The notes beneath the pieces were generated by a model. It ran no database searches. It saw nothing but the letters and a program-made list of their open reading frames with translations, and was not told the DNA's origin. Positions 9,374-20,027 of a DNA stretch of 64,000 nt are shown here, in pieces. The stretch comes from Hylemonella gracilis str. Niagara R. GTDB lineage: Bacteria > Pseudomonadota > Gammaproteobacteria > Burkholderiales > Burkholderiaceae_C. Each line of letters begins with the position of its first letter. The first letter of the stretch is position 1. A program made the position numbers and the translations under genes. The stretch spans positions 2,468,477 through 2,532,476 of the forward strand of contig NZ_JEMG01000001.1 of assembly GCF_000600295.1 (NCBI RefSeq), given 5' to 3'.

Positions 9374-12300
9374 TCAATGCTTCAGCTGCGCGATGGCCGG
9401 TGCGGCGTGAGCACCCGTGGCCTGCGCACCCGCCGACGAACCGGAGCGCCCCATCAAGCGCCCCAGCCACAGGGAGATGTCGTCGATCAACGTGTACAAG
9501 GCCGGAATCACCAAGAGGCTCAGGAAGGTGGACGTGATCAGGCCGCCGATCACCGCGACCGCCATGGGCGAGCGGAAGCTGGCGTCCGCCGCGCCCCAAC
9601 CGATCGCGATGGGCAGCATGCCCATGCTCATGGCGATGGTGGTCATGACGATGGGTCGCGCGCGCTTGTGGCAGGCGTCCAGGATGGCGTCCAGGCGGCT
9701 CATGCCGGCGACGGCTGGCCGGCCGTCGCTTCCATCGTGCCCGCGACGTGCTTCGATGGCGTACTCGACCAGCAGGATCGAGTTCTTGGTCGCGACCCCC
9801 ATCAACATGATCAGGCCGATCAGCGAAGGCATGGAGAAGCTCTTGTTCGTGATCAGCAAGGCCACGAAGGCGCCGCCCAGCGACAACGGCAGCGCCGCCA
9901 AGATGGTGAAGGGGTGCAGGAAGGCCTTGAACAGCAGCACCAGCACGATGTAGATGCACAGCACCCCGGTCAGCATGGCCAGGCCGAAACTGGCGAACAG
10001 TTCACCCTGCATCTCGGCGTCACCGATGGGTACCACGCGCACGCCCGGGGGCAAGTTGCTCATGATGGGCAACTTGTCCACGGCGGTTTGCATGTCGCCC
10101 AAGGCAATGCCAGCCAATTCGACCTCGAAGTTGATGTTGCGCTCGCGGTCATAGCGGTCAATCACCGCGGGACCACCGCCAAAGCTCAGATCGGCCACCT
10201 GCTCCAGCAGGACCGGCCCCTTGGCGCCCGGCACCGTCAGACGTCCCAACACGGACAGGTCGTGGCGCGCGGCGCCGTCCAGCTTGACGACAATGGGCAC
10301 CTGACGCTGCGCAAGATTGAGCTTTGGGAGCGCGCTGTCATAGTCGCCCACGGTGGCGATGCGCAAGGTCTCGGCGATCGCGCTGCTGGTCACGCCCAGG
10401 TCGGCCGCGCGGGCAAGGTCCGGCGTCACGAGGATTTCGGTGCGCACGAGGGCCGCGGTGGACTGGACGCTGCCCGTGCCGGGAATGGTGCGCAGATCCC
10501 GCTCGATTTGCCGCGCCGCCGTGACGAGGGCGTTTGGGTCGCTGCCGGTCAAGGTCAGCACGTATTTCTCACCCGATCCGCCCAGCCCCACCTTGCTGCG
10601 CACGCCCGGCAGATTGGACATCGCATCACGGATTTGATTCTCGATCACCTGCTTGCGCGGGCGCGTGCCGCGCCGGTCCAGCTGAATGGTCAAGGCGGCC
10701 TTGCGCGATTCGGCCGCGCCCTGGGGCGCGAAGGGGTCGGAGCCCGCCGAGCCCGAACCAATCGTGGTGTAGATGGACTTGATGTGCGGCACGGCCATCA
10801 CCAGCTGGCGCGCGCGTTCCGCGGTCGCCACGGTCTGCTCCAAGGTAGCGCCCGGCGGCAGCTCCAGATAGACCTGGGTCTGAGAGTTGTCGTCAGCCGG
10901 AATGAAACCCTGCGGCAGCAGCGGGATCAACATCACGGACGCCACGAAGAAAACGCCCGCGCCCACCATGGTGATCCATCGGTGGCGGATGCACCAGGCC
11001 GCCCAACGCTGGTAGACCGTCAACCACGCCGGTTCGTCATGCTGGTTCATCCAGGCCCAGAGCCTGCCCAACACAGCGTTGCTGCGTGCCCAGCGCGGGC
11101 GATCCTGAGCCATGACCACGGGCTTGAGCAGATAGGCCGCCATCATGGGCGTGAGCACACGGGCAACCACCAGCGACGCGAAGACCGCCAGCGAGGCCGT
11201 CCAGCCGAACTGCTTGAAGAACTTGCCCGGCACGCCAGCCATGAAGGCCGTGGGCAGGAACACCGCGATCAGCGTGAAGGTGGTCGCGATCACCGCCAGC
11301 CCGATTTCATCCGCCGCCTCCATGGCGGCTTGGTAAGGCGACTTGCCCATGCGCATGTGGCGCACGATGTTCTCCACCTCCACGATGGCGTCGTCCACCA
11401 GGATACCGATCACCAGCGAAAGCGCGAGCAGGGTCACCACATTGATGGTGAACCCCAGGTAATGCATGCCGATGAAGGCCGGAATGGCGGACAGAGGCAG
11501 GGCAACGGCCGACACCACGGTGGCTCGGAAATCGCGCAGGAAAAGCCAGACCACCAGCACGGCGAGCACCGCACCTTCGTAGAGCAGCTTCATCGAGGCA
11601 TCGAACTCCTCTTCCACTGGCGTCACGAAGTCGAAGGACTCGGTGATCTGCAGATCGGGCCTGGCCGCACGCAGTTCAGCCAGTCGCTCGCGCACGCCCT
11701 GGCCTACCTCCACTTCGCTCGCGCCACGGCTGCGCGCGACCTCGAAACCGACCACAGGCTTGCCGTCCAGGAAAGCCGCGGCCGTGCGGTCGGCGATGGT
11801 GTCGCGCACGGTCGCCAGCTGGTCCAGGCGCACACTGCGACCATCGGACAGGGCGATCTGCATGCCAGCGATTTCCTGAGCGCTGCCCAGCGCGGACAGT
11901 GTGCGCACGGGTTGCTGACTCCCTCCGATCTCCGCCTTGCCACCCGCGCTTTCGATCTGAACGCGTGCGAGCTGGCGTGACACGTCGGCCGCCGTCGCCC
12001 CGAGCGACTGCAGGCGCAGGGGGTCCAGCAGCACCTGTACTTCGCGGTTCACGCCGCCGACGCGGTTGACCGCCCCGACGCCACGGACAGAGAGCAGCAG
12101 CTTGGACACATCGTTGTCCACGAACCAGGACAGCGCCTCCTCGTCCATGCGGTCGGACGCCACCGTGTACGCCAGCACCGCGCCACCGGCCAGTTCGACC
12201 TTGTTGACAATGGGCTCCTGCAGATCGGAGGGCAGATCACCGCGCACCTTGCTGACGGCGGAGCGCACATCGTCCAGCGCTTCCTGCGTGCTCTTTTCGA

Positions 12301-12589
12301 GACGGAACTCGACAGTCATCGACACCACGCCGTCCTGCACCTTGGTGTAGATGTGCTTGAGGCCCTGCAGGGTGGCCAGGCTGTTCTCGATCTTGCGCGC
12401 GACGTCGTTTTCCAGCTGGCTGGGCGAGGCGCCCGGCAGGTTCGCGACCACGGTGATGGTCGGCAAGTCCAGGTCCGGGAAGTTCTGGACCTTCATCGAG
12501 CTGAAGGAAAACAGCCCCATCAGGGTCAGCATCACAAAGAGCATGACCGCCGGAATGGGGTTGCGGATGGACCAGGCGGAAACGTTCAT
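9374..12589 (-). CDS. RND-family multidrug efflux permease (HAE1/AcrB type)
   Basis: This 1,071-residue inner-membrane proton antiporter exports drugs or other hydrophobic compounds together with an adaptor and an outer-membrane channel. The N-terminus ([20 protein letters not shown]) is the usual first helix, followed by a large periplasmic loop with [20 protein letters not shown]. The proton-relay aspartates appear in [15 protein letters not shown] near residue 400. A second half repeats the fold, with [19 protein letters not shown] near the end. The gene overlaps the upstream adaptor by four bases (ATGA), so they form an operon. No outer-membrane factor gene is present in the window. The substrate cannot be inferred. 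Confidence 0.93.
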   Translation of the reverse strand: MNVSAWSIRNPIPAVMLFVMLTLMGLFSFSSMKVQNFPDLDLPTITVVANLPGASPSQLENDVARKIENSLATLQGLKHIYTKVQDGVVSMTVEFRLEKSTQEALDDVRSAVSKVRGDLPSDLQEPIVNKVELAGGAVLAYTVASDRMDEEALSWFVDNDVSKLLLSVRGVGAVNRVGGVNREVQVLLDPLRLQSLGATAADVSRQLARVQIESAGGKAEIGGSQQPVRTLSALGSAQEIAGMQIALSDGRSVRLDQLATVRDTIADRTAAAFLDGKPVVGFEVARSRGASEVEVGQGVRERLAELRAARPDLQITESFDFVTPVEEEFDASMKLLYEGAVLAVLVVWLFLRDFRATVVSAVALPLSAIPAFIGMHYLGFTINVVTLLALSLVIGILVDDAIVEVENIVRHMRMGKSPYQAAMEAADEIGLAVIATTFTLIAVFLPTAFMAGVPGKFFKQFGWTASLAVFASLVVARVLTPMMAAYLLKPVVMAQDRPRWARSNAVLGRLWAWMNQHDEPAWLTVYQRWAAWCIRHRWITMVGAGVFFVASVMLIPLLPQGFIPADDNSQTQVYLELPPGATLEQTVATAERARQLVMAVPHIKSIYTTIGSGSAGSDPFAPQGAAESRKAALTIQLDRRGTRPRKQVIENQIRDAMSNLPGVRSKVGLGGSGEKYVLTLTGSDPNALVTAARQIERDLRTIPGTGSVQSTAALVRTEILVTPDLARAADLGVTSSAIAETLRIATVGDYDSALPKLNLAQRQVPIVVKLDGAARHDLSVLGRLTVPGAKGPVLLEQVADLSFGGGPAVIDRYDRERNINFEVELAGIALGDMQTAVDKLPIMSNLPPGVRVVPIGDAEMQGELFASFGLAMLTGVLCIYIVLVLLFKAFLHPFTILAALPLSLGGAFVALLITNKSFSMPSLIGLIMLMGVATKNSILLVEYAIEARRGHDGSDGRPAVAGMSRLDAILDACHKRARPIVMTTIAMSMGMLPIAIGWGAADASFRSPMAVAVIGGLITSTFLSLLVIPALYTLIDDISLWLGRLMGRSGSSAGAQATGAHAAPAIAQLKH

Positions 12590-13680
12590 TGCACCACCTT
12601 CACGACATCGCCTTCATTGAGGAAGCCCGCGCCCTGAACGGCCACAGCCTCCAGCGGCGTCAAGCCCTGCAGCAGTTCCACGCGCTCACCCACGCGCCGG
12701 CCGACCTCGACCTTGCGCTGGCTCACGCGGCTCTGGCCATCGACCACGAAGACATAACTGTGACCGTCGCGCAACACGACGGACTGCGCGGGCACGGTCA
12801 GGGCCGCGCTGGCGGGCAGCGTGAAGATGCCGCGCGCGAAGGTGTTGGCCTTGAGCGCCTCGTTGCGCGGCAGGTCCACGTAGACCAGGATGTTGCGCGT
12901 CTGCGGATCGGCCGTCGGCGCGATGGCACGCACCTGGCCCTGCACCTGCAGGCCGCTGACGGTCGTCACCTCGACCTGCTGGCCGATCTTCACGCGTCCG
13001 ATCTCGGCCGGCGTGACCTCGGCCCGCCACTCCATGCGGCCCTGGCGCACCATGCGGAATAGCTCGTTGCCGGTGCTCTCCACCGCGCCCACCGTCGCGT
13101 TGCGCGCCGAGATGACGCCGTCATCGGGCGCCAGCACCCGGGTCGCGGCGAGCGTGACCTGGGCAGCCTCCCACTGGGCCTTAGCCACCTTCTCGGCCGT
13201 GTAGATCTGCGTCAGCTGCGAGCGGGAATAGATGCCTTCCTCGCCCAAGGCGCGCACGCGGTCGGCCTCGGACTTGGCATTCTCGTAATTGGCCTGGGCC
13301 TGCAGGGCGGCGGCGTAGGGAATCTCGCTCGCGAAGCGGGCCAACTCGTCGCCACGGCTCACCTTGTCACCCACGTTGACATGAACGGCGGCCAGCCGCA
13401 GGCCGTTGACTTCGGCGCCAATGATGGCCTCTTGCCAGGCCATCACATTGCCATTGGCCAGCAGGCCACCCGCCAGTTGCGCGCTCTGCGGACGGGTCAC
13501 GGTGACGGTCAGCGCGGGCTTGGTTTCGGTGGGCACCGCAGCGCTCGCGGCCGCGGCGGCCTCGCCCGACGAACCGCCGCAACCCGCCAGCAAGGCCAGG
13601 GTCAAAGCGGCCGGCAGCACCAGCCCCAGTTTGGAAGCACGGGCTTGAACCAGGACAACAGAAGAGGAAACGTCTTTCAT
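12586..13680 (-). CDS. RND efflux periplasmic adaptor lipoprotein (membrane fusion protein)
   Basis: This is the adaptor that links the RND permease to an outer-membrane channel. The chosen start at 13680 gives MKDVSSSVVLVQ, followed by a hydrophobic signal and a lipobox (LALLAGCGG, Cys34), so a lipid-anchored periplasmic protein of 364 residues is predicted. A longer form starting at 13740 would bury the signal peptide and is less likely. The body shows the HlyD-type order: a lipoyl half-motif (NVGDKVSRGDELARF), an alpha-hairpin with YENAKSEADRVRAL, and beta-barrel segments with VLVYVDLP. The stop overlaps the permease start (ATGA). Confidence 0.92.
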   Translation of the reverse strand: MKDVSSSVVLVQARASKLGLVLPAALTLALLAGCGGSSGEAAAAASAAVPTETKPALTVTVTRPQSAQLAGGLLANGNVMAWQEAIIGAEVNGLRLAAVHVNVGDKVSRGDELARFASEIPYAAALQAQANYENAKSEADRVRALGEEGIYSRSQLTQIYTAEKVAKAQWEAAQVTLAATRVLAPDDGVISARNATVGAVESTGNELFRMVRQGRMEWRAEVTPAEIGRVKIGQQVEVTTVSGLQVQGQVRAIAPTADPQTRNILVYVDLPRNEALKANTFARGIFTLPASAALTVPAQSVVLRDGHSYVFVVDGQSRVSQRKVEVGRRVGERVELLQGLTPLEAVAVQGAGFLNEGDVVKVVQ

Positions 13681-13818
13681 GCAGCGTTTTTTCAAAAAAG
13701 GAAATTCGTCGGAAAGTCTGGGGCGCATGGCGCTGGGCACCGAGAGCCCAAGGGTGGGTCATCCATGTCCGCCCAGCGCCTGGCGCCCCGCACGCTGGCA
13801 GACCGATCCAGCCCGGCC

Positions 13819-13839
13819 CAAGGGGGCATGTGCCCCTTG
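13819..13839. other. Hairpin in the 200-base gap between the efflux operon and the sigma-factor operon
   Basis: The gap at 13681-13879 should hold the promoter of the efflux operon. The clearest structure is an inverted repeat, CAAGGGG at 13819-13825 against CCCCTTG at 13833-13839, with a CA/TG extension and one bulged G. No T-tract follows on either strand, so it is not a convincing intrinsic terminator. It could be an operator or another CG-rich repeat. Confidence 0.3.
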
Positions 13840-13879
13840 CGCAACGGCGCGAAGTCTGTGATTAGACCCGAAAACAATG

Positions 13880-14269
13880 TCATTCCGCAGGCCGGTCATT
13901 TGCGTCGCGGACAGAATCTGACCGCTGCCCACAACCGCCGCCAAAGCCGCGTCGAAACTCCCGGCGCTCGTCCTGGCTCATCTGCTTCCAATGACGCATG
14001 CCCTCGCGAAAACGCTCCCGCTCCTCGGGCGACATGCGGTGCCAGCGCCCGCCCGGGCCGCCATGGCCGCCGAAGCCGCCCAGAAGAATGCGGCTCAGCA
14101 CCAACAGGCCGGCGGCCTGCCAGAAACCGATGACGGGCCCGCCGAACAGCTCGGGCACGAGTGCGTTCCACAACAGCATCACCAGCGCGCCGAAGGCCGC
14201 GACAAATGCGATGCCAAGCACAAGGAATGCCAGCTTCATCTTCACCAATTGCCGTTTCATGACTCTCAC
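13880..14269 (-). CDS. Small membrane protein with acidic/basic C-terminal repeats, unknown function
   Basis: The 129-residue product has two hydrophobic segments (about residues 12-34 and 42-63) and then a Gly-rich linker. A charged helical tail follows with two similar blocks, MSPEERERFREGMRHW and MSQDERREFRRGF, ending in a Gly/Cys stretch. The start could also be the Met four codons in (MKRQLVKM). The gene lies 12 bases downstream of an ECF sigma factor on the same strand and is probably its operon partner. By position it could be a membrane regulator of that sigma factor, but it has no recognisable anti-sigma motif. The family was not recognised. Confidence 0.75.
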   Translation of the reverse strand: MRVMKRQLVKMKLAFLVLGIAFVAAFGALVMLLWNALVPELFGGPVIGFWQAAGLLVLSRILLGGFGGHGGPGGRWHRMSPEERERFREGMRHWKQMSQDERREFRRGFGGGCGQRSDSVRDANDRPAE

Positions 14270-14281
14270 TCCTCAAAATGC

Positions 14282-14878
14282 TCACACTGCGGTGAGCCAA
14301 TCCTCGTACACCACCTGCAGGCGCTGGCGCAAGGCCAGCACCGCGTACCGCTTGCGGGAGAGCAAGGTGTTCACCCCCACGCCCCAACGTTGCGACATCT
14401 CTTTGAAACTCAGACCCTCCAGTTCATGCGCGACGAACACCTCGCGCTGTTCGGGCGGTAGCTCCTCCAGGGCCTCCTCGATGCGCGCCAGAAGCATCTG
14501 CCGCAGCACCTCGCCCTCGGGACCGGGCGCCAGGGAGGGCAGCACATCCTCCAGCGTCGGCATGTCCTCGTCCTCACCGCCCAAGTCGCTGGCGAAAGCC
14601 GCGCCCGCAGGTGCGGTTTTCTTCTTGCGGAAGTGGTCGATGATGCGATTGCGCGCCACGCGCACCAACCAGGCCCCCACCTGCTCGATCGGGTGCATCA
14701 GACGGTAAGCGGACACCAGCTCGTACAGCACGTCCTGCAGGATGTCCTCCGCCTCCGCCGCGTCGGACACGCGGCGGCGGATGAAGCCACGCAGCCGCCC
14801 GCGCTCACGCCGGACCGTGGCCGCGATGTGGCTGTCCTGCTCGGATTCGCGGCTCAGGTCGGGCATGGGCACATCCAT
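14282..14878 (-). CDS. ECF-type RNA polymerase sigma factor
   Basis: This 198-residue sigma-70 family regulator has region 2 at about residues 25-90 (AEDILQDVLYELVSAYRL, then WLVRVARNRIIDHFRKKK) and region 4 at about 130-185. The region 4 helix-turn-helix includes LPPEQREVFVAHELEGLSFK and WGVGVNTLLSRKRYA. An acidic linker (GGEDEDMPTLEDVLPSL) separates the two. The start is set at 14878 (MDVPMPDLSR). An upstream frame to 15016 has no sigma sequence, and Met5 at 14866 is an alternative. It precedes a small membrane protein gene, and no classical anti-sigma gene is adjacent. It may control the neighbouring RND operon, which is inference from position only. Confidence 0.9.
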   Translation of the reverse strand: MDVPMPDLSRESEQDSHIAATVRRERGRLRGFIRRRVSDAAEAEDILQDVLYELVSAYRLMHPIEQVGAWLVRVARNRIIDHFRKKKTAPAGAAFASDLGGEDEDMPTLEDVLPSLAPGPEGEVLRQMLLARIEEALEELPPEQREVFVAHELEGLSFKEMSQRWGVGVNTLLSRKRYAVLALRQRLQVVYEDWLTAV

Positions 14879-14984
14879 ATGGAAGGTAAGACGATCAGGC
14901 GCTGCCGATATTGTGGAAGCTGCGAAAAAATCCGGTTCAGACGCGCAGCTACGTCGGCCGGGGCTGCGGCACAATCGCGCCGGC

Positions 14985-16202
14985 ATGCCGCCCGACTCAA
15001 CGATCACAGCCACCAAAACCCACCCGCTGCATCCTCAAGGTGCACCACCAGCGACCCGCCAACGGCAAGCCGGGCAATTGCTCGCCGTCATCACCAGCGT
15101 CTGCATCGTCGGTTTCGCGACCGGCATCACCGTGCCCTGGGTGTCGCTGGCCCTGCACGCGGCGGGCTTCAGCCCCACCCTCATCGGCCTGGCCGCCGCC
15201 GCGCCGGCCATCGGTACCTTGCTGGTCGTGCCCTTCATCACGCCCTAGTCCGAACGCTACAGCACGCGCACGCTGATGGCCGGTTCCGCCCTGGTCGCCG
15301 CCCTGAGCATGGCGCTGCTGGCCGTGGTGCCGCTGACCCTGTTTCCCGCCCTGCTCCTGCTGCGACTGATGATGGGCGCGGCCTGCAGCGTGCTCTTCAT
15401 CCTGGGCGAGGCCTGGATCAACCAGATGGCGGGCGCCGGCAACCGTGGGCGCCTGGTGGCGGCTTACGCCACGGCCTTCACCGTCTGCCAGGTGTCCGGG
15501 CCCACCGTGCTGTCCTGGCTCGGCTCGGTCAGCTTCCTGCCAATCGCCCTGGCCGTGGCAAGTCACCTGCTGGCGGGCGGGGTGCTGTACGCAGGCTTTC
15601 CGGCGGGGGTGAAGTTCTCCGGCGAAAAAAACTTCGGCCTGCTCGGTTTCCTGAAACGGGCGCCCGCCGTGGCCGTCGCTGTGGGCTTGTTCGCCTTTTT
15701 CGACGTGGGTCTGCTGTCGCTGATGTCGCTCTACGGTCTGCATTACGGCTACACCGAGCGCATCGCGCTGCTGATGGTGACCGTGGTCCTGGTGGGCGAC
15801 GCCTGCCTGCAGGTGCCGCTGGGCGCTTTGTCCGACCGGCTGGGCCGCACCCCCGTGCAGGTGGGCTGCGGGCTGGTGCTGCTGCTCACGGCTCTGGGCA
15901 TGCCCTTCATGATGCAAACCAGCTACCTGCTCTGGCCCTGGCTGGTGCTGTTTGGCGCCTCGGCCGGCGGCATCTACACCCTGGGCATCATCCGCATCGG
16001 CGACCGTTTCCGGGGCCCGGACCTGGTGATGGCCAACGCCTCCGTCGGCCTGCTCTGAGGCATCGGTAGTCTGCTCGGCCCCAGCGTCGGTGGCCTGACC
16101 ATCGACTACTTCAGTCCGGACGGACTGATGCACGCGCTGGCCCTGCTGGCGACGCTGTACCTCGGGGCGCTGGTGTGGGAAGCGCGACTGAAAACGGCCT
16201 GA
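14985..16202 (+). pseudogene. MFS transporter frame interrupted by two in-frame nonsense codons
   Basis: One reading frame of 406 codons runs from ATG 14985 (MPPDSTITATKT) to TGA 16200-16202 and reads throughout as a 12-helix major facilitator. It includes SDRLGRTP between helices and a Gly-rich helix LVLFGASAGGIYTLG. The frame is never shifted. It is broken by TAG at 15246-15248, after 87 codons (...VVPFITP), and by TGA at 16056-16058 (...ANASVGLL, resuming GIGSLLGPSVGG). The three pieces are 87, 269 and 47 residues. The substrate is unknown. The most likely reading is a recently inactivated gene, because codon bias and frame are otherwise intact. Two base-call errors are an alternative. A CACAAT box lies 9 bases before the ATG. 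Confidence 0.8.
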
Positions 16203-16284
16203 AACCCCTTGCCAAGCGCGGTGTCACCCCACAAGGCCCATGGCCCATCGCGATCGATCAACCGTGCGATGCCCGCGCCGAGCC

Positions 16285-16638
16285 TCACAGCCCCGGCAGC
16301 CAGCGCAACCACCACGGCGAGCGGGTCGTGCGCCGCGGGTCCGCGCCATGTTGCCGCAACACGGTCTCCACCGCGACATGCCCGCCCTGGCGTGCGGCCT
16401 CCAGCGGGGTCATGGGACCGAGTTCGGCGGGCAGATTGGGGTCGGCCCCATGCGCCAGCAACAACTGCACCACGGGCACATGGCCGTTCAGACATGCGGC
16501 CACCAAGGCCGACACCATGGCCTCGGGGTGCTGGTAATCCACGTCAACGCCGCAACTCAGGTGGTAGCGCACGCAATCCAGGTCACCGCGCTCCGCAGCG
16601 TAGTACATGTCTTTCCAGTCTCCACCAGCGCCAGCCAT
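16285..16638 (-). CDS. Small ankyrin-repeat protein
   Basis: This 117-residue protein is made almost entirely of about three ankyrin repeats, at residues ~9-40, ~41-73 and ~76-107. Typical repeat phrases are visible: YYAAERGDLDCVRYHLSCG, ALVAACLNGHVPVVQLLLAH followed by GADPNLP, and TPLEAARQGGHVAVETVL followed by RQHGADP. It has no signal peptide and no enzymatic domain, so a protein-binding role is expected. The ATG at 16638 is chosen because the repeat starts soon after; upstream codons belong to the ligA 3' region in another frame. It lies about 40 bases downstream of ligA and convergent with the broken MFS gene. Confidence 0.8.
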   Translation of the reverse strand: MAGAGGDWKDMYYAAERGDLDCVRYHLSCGVDVDYQHPEAMVSALVAACLNGHVPVVQLLLAHGADPNLPAELGPMTPLEAARQGGHVAVETVLRQHGADPRRTTRSPWWLRWLPGL

Positions 16639-16678
16639 TCGATGCTCCCAGTGAGTCCACAAATCTGCAAATCGTCGC

Positions 16679-18817
<2,139 letters not shown>

Positions 18818-18821
18818 TCAA

Positions 18822-20027
18822 CTAACTGAACAAGCGGCGGGCCGCAGCCGAACCGGCGGGCAAACCATGTGCTTCCAGCGCGTCGTGCAGGGCCTCCAGC
18901 TCCGCGCCGATGCGGTCCAGGTCTTCCTCCCCCAGTTGACGGCCTGCGTCGTCGCCCAGGCGTCCGTCCATCTGCTGGGCCAGGCTGGTGGCCACGGCGC
19001 GCAGGCGCTCGTACGGGCGCTCGACACGCGGCACCTGGGGCACGTCCAGGCTGAGCGTGACCTCGCGGATCGCGGTCATGGACGGATCGGCCGAGGTGGC
19101 AGCCTGTGGGTCGTAATGCAGTGTGAGCACGCCCTGGTGGGCCAGGCCCGCCGCGAGGTGGGGCGGGTGCGCGGTGGCGACCGGTGACGAGGGGGCCACG
19201 CGCGGCAGCACCATGCGCCCCGGTAGCACGCCGTCCACGAAACCCAGTCGGCTGGCCAACTGCTGCACATAACCCGCGCTCCAGGCCGTGCGGCTGGCGC
19301 GCAGAGTCACGTTCAGCTGCGCGTCATGCGCCTGGGCAAAGGCATCCAGTTCACGCGCGCGGGCCACGGCCTCGAGCATGTCAGGCAGCTCGGCCGCGCC
19401 GCCCAGGGCATCGGCCAGGGCCTGGGTCTTGAGCACGAACTCGGAATACTCCAACTCGTTCAAGGCGCCCGCGCGATTGGCCAGTTGCACGCCGGTCTGC
19501 AGCAGGCTGTATTGCAGGCCAGGCTGGGGTATCTCCCAGACCCCGTCCTCGCCTTGGGCTTCGACTGAAAACAGCTTGCTGCCCACACGGCGCGTCGCGG
19601 GCAGGTTGTGCAACACGGCGTCGCCCGAGATGGGCAATTCCAGCTCGATGGTCGCCAGCACGTCGATCAACGGGTCCAGGTGATTCTGCTGGGGGCGCCG
19701 TTCGGAGCCCGACGCCACACCGCTGCTGCGTGCGCCGACGGGAACGGCCCCTACGATGTCGGCGTCGGACTCAGGATCGGTGTCTCCGGGAGACAGGTGC
19801 ACACGCGCCGTCAACGGTTGGCCCGCGTAGGGCGTGATGGATGCTGCGGGCGTGGCCTGCGCACCTTGGGCGTAGGGCACATGGGTGCGTGCGGCAAAAG
19901 ACCAGCGTTCCCCCTCCGGCTCGGCCTGGCGTGGCCGGCCGCGCCGCGCGGTCCACCAACCGTGCGCCAGCACCCCCGCCAGCACCAGCAGGCCGGCAAC
20001 CAGCAGGCCCAGCTGCAATGCGCTCAT
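18822..20027 (-). CDS. zipA: Cell division protein ZipA, FtsZ-binding
   Basis: ZipA tethers the FtsZ ring to the inner membrane. The 401-residue protein begins with a single hydrophobic helix (ALQLGLLVAGLLVLAGVLAH), then a basic/polar and Pro/Ala-rich linker. A C-terminal ZipA-like FtsZ-binding domain occupies about residues 140-395, with DPLIDVLATIELELPISGDA near its beginning and a terminal segment QQMDGRLGDDAGRQLGEEDL. The N-terminus is poorly conserved, as is normal for the family. The start overlaps the smc stop codon by four bases (ATGA), which indicates translational coupling. This order next to smc and ligA is common in betaproteobacteria. Confidence 0.88.
   Translation of the reverse strand: MSALQLGLLVAGLLVLAGVLAHGWWTARRGRPRQAEPEGERWSFAARTHVPYAQGAQATPAASITPYAGQPLTARVHLSPGDTDPESDADIVGAVPVGARSSGVASGSERRPQQNHLDPLIDVLATIELELPISGDAVLHNLPATRRVGSKLFSVEAQGEDGVWEIPQPGLQYSLLQTGVQLANRAGALNELEYSEFVLKTQALADALGGAAELPDMLEAVARARELDAFAQAHDAQLNVTLRASRTAWSAGYVQQLASRLGFVDGVLPGRMVLPRVAPSSPVATAHPPHLAAGLAHQGVLTLHYDPQAATSADPSMTAIREVTLSLDVPQVPRVERPYERLRAVATSLAQQMDGRLGDDAGRQLGEEDLDRIGAELEALHDALEAHGLPAGSAAARRLFS

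Noticed and set aside
9161-11980. Long plus-strand open frame antisense to the RND permease
   Set aside because: Low-complexity His/Gln/Arg composition and full overlap with a well-conserved RND gene.
15246-16058. Stop-codon recoding (selenocysteine or pyrrolysine) in the MFS frame
   Set aside because: Two different stops occur in a transporter family with no known Sec or Pyl, and no recoding element is visible. Nonsense mutation or sequence error is simpler.
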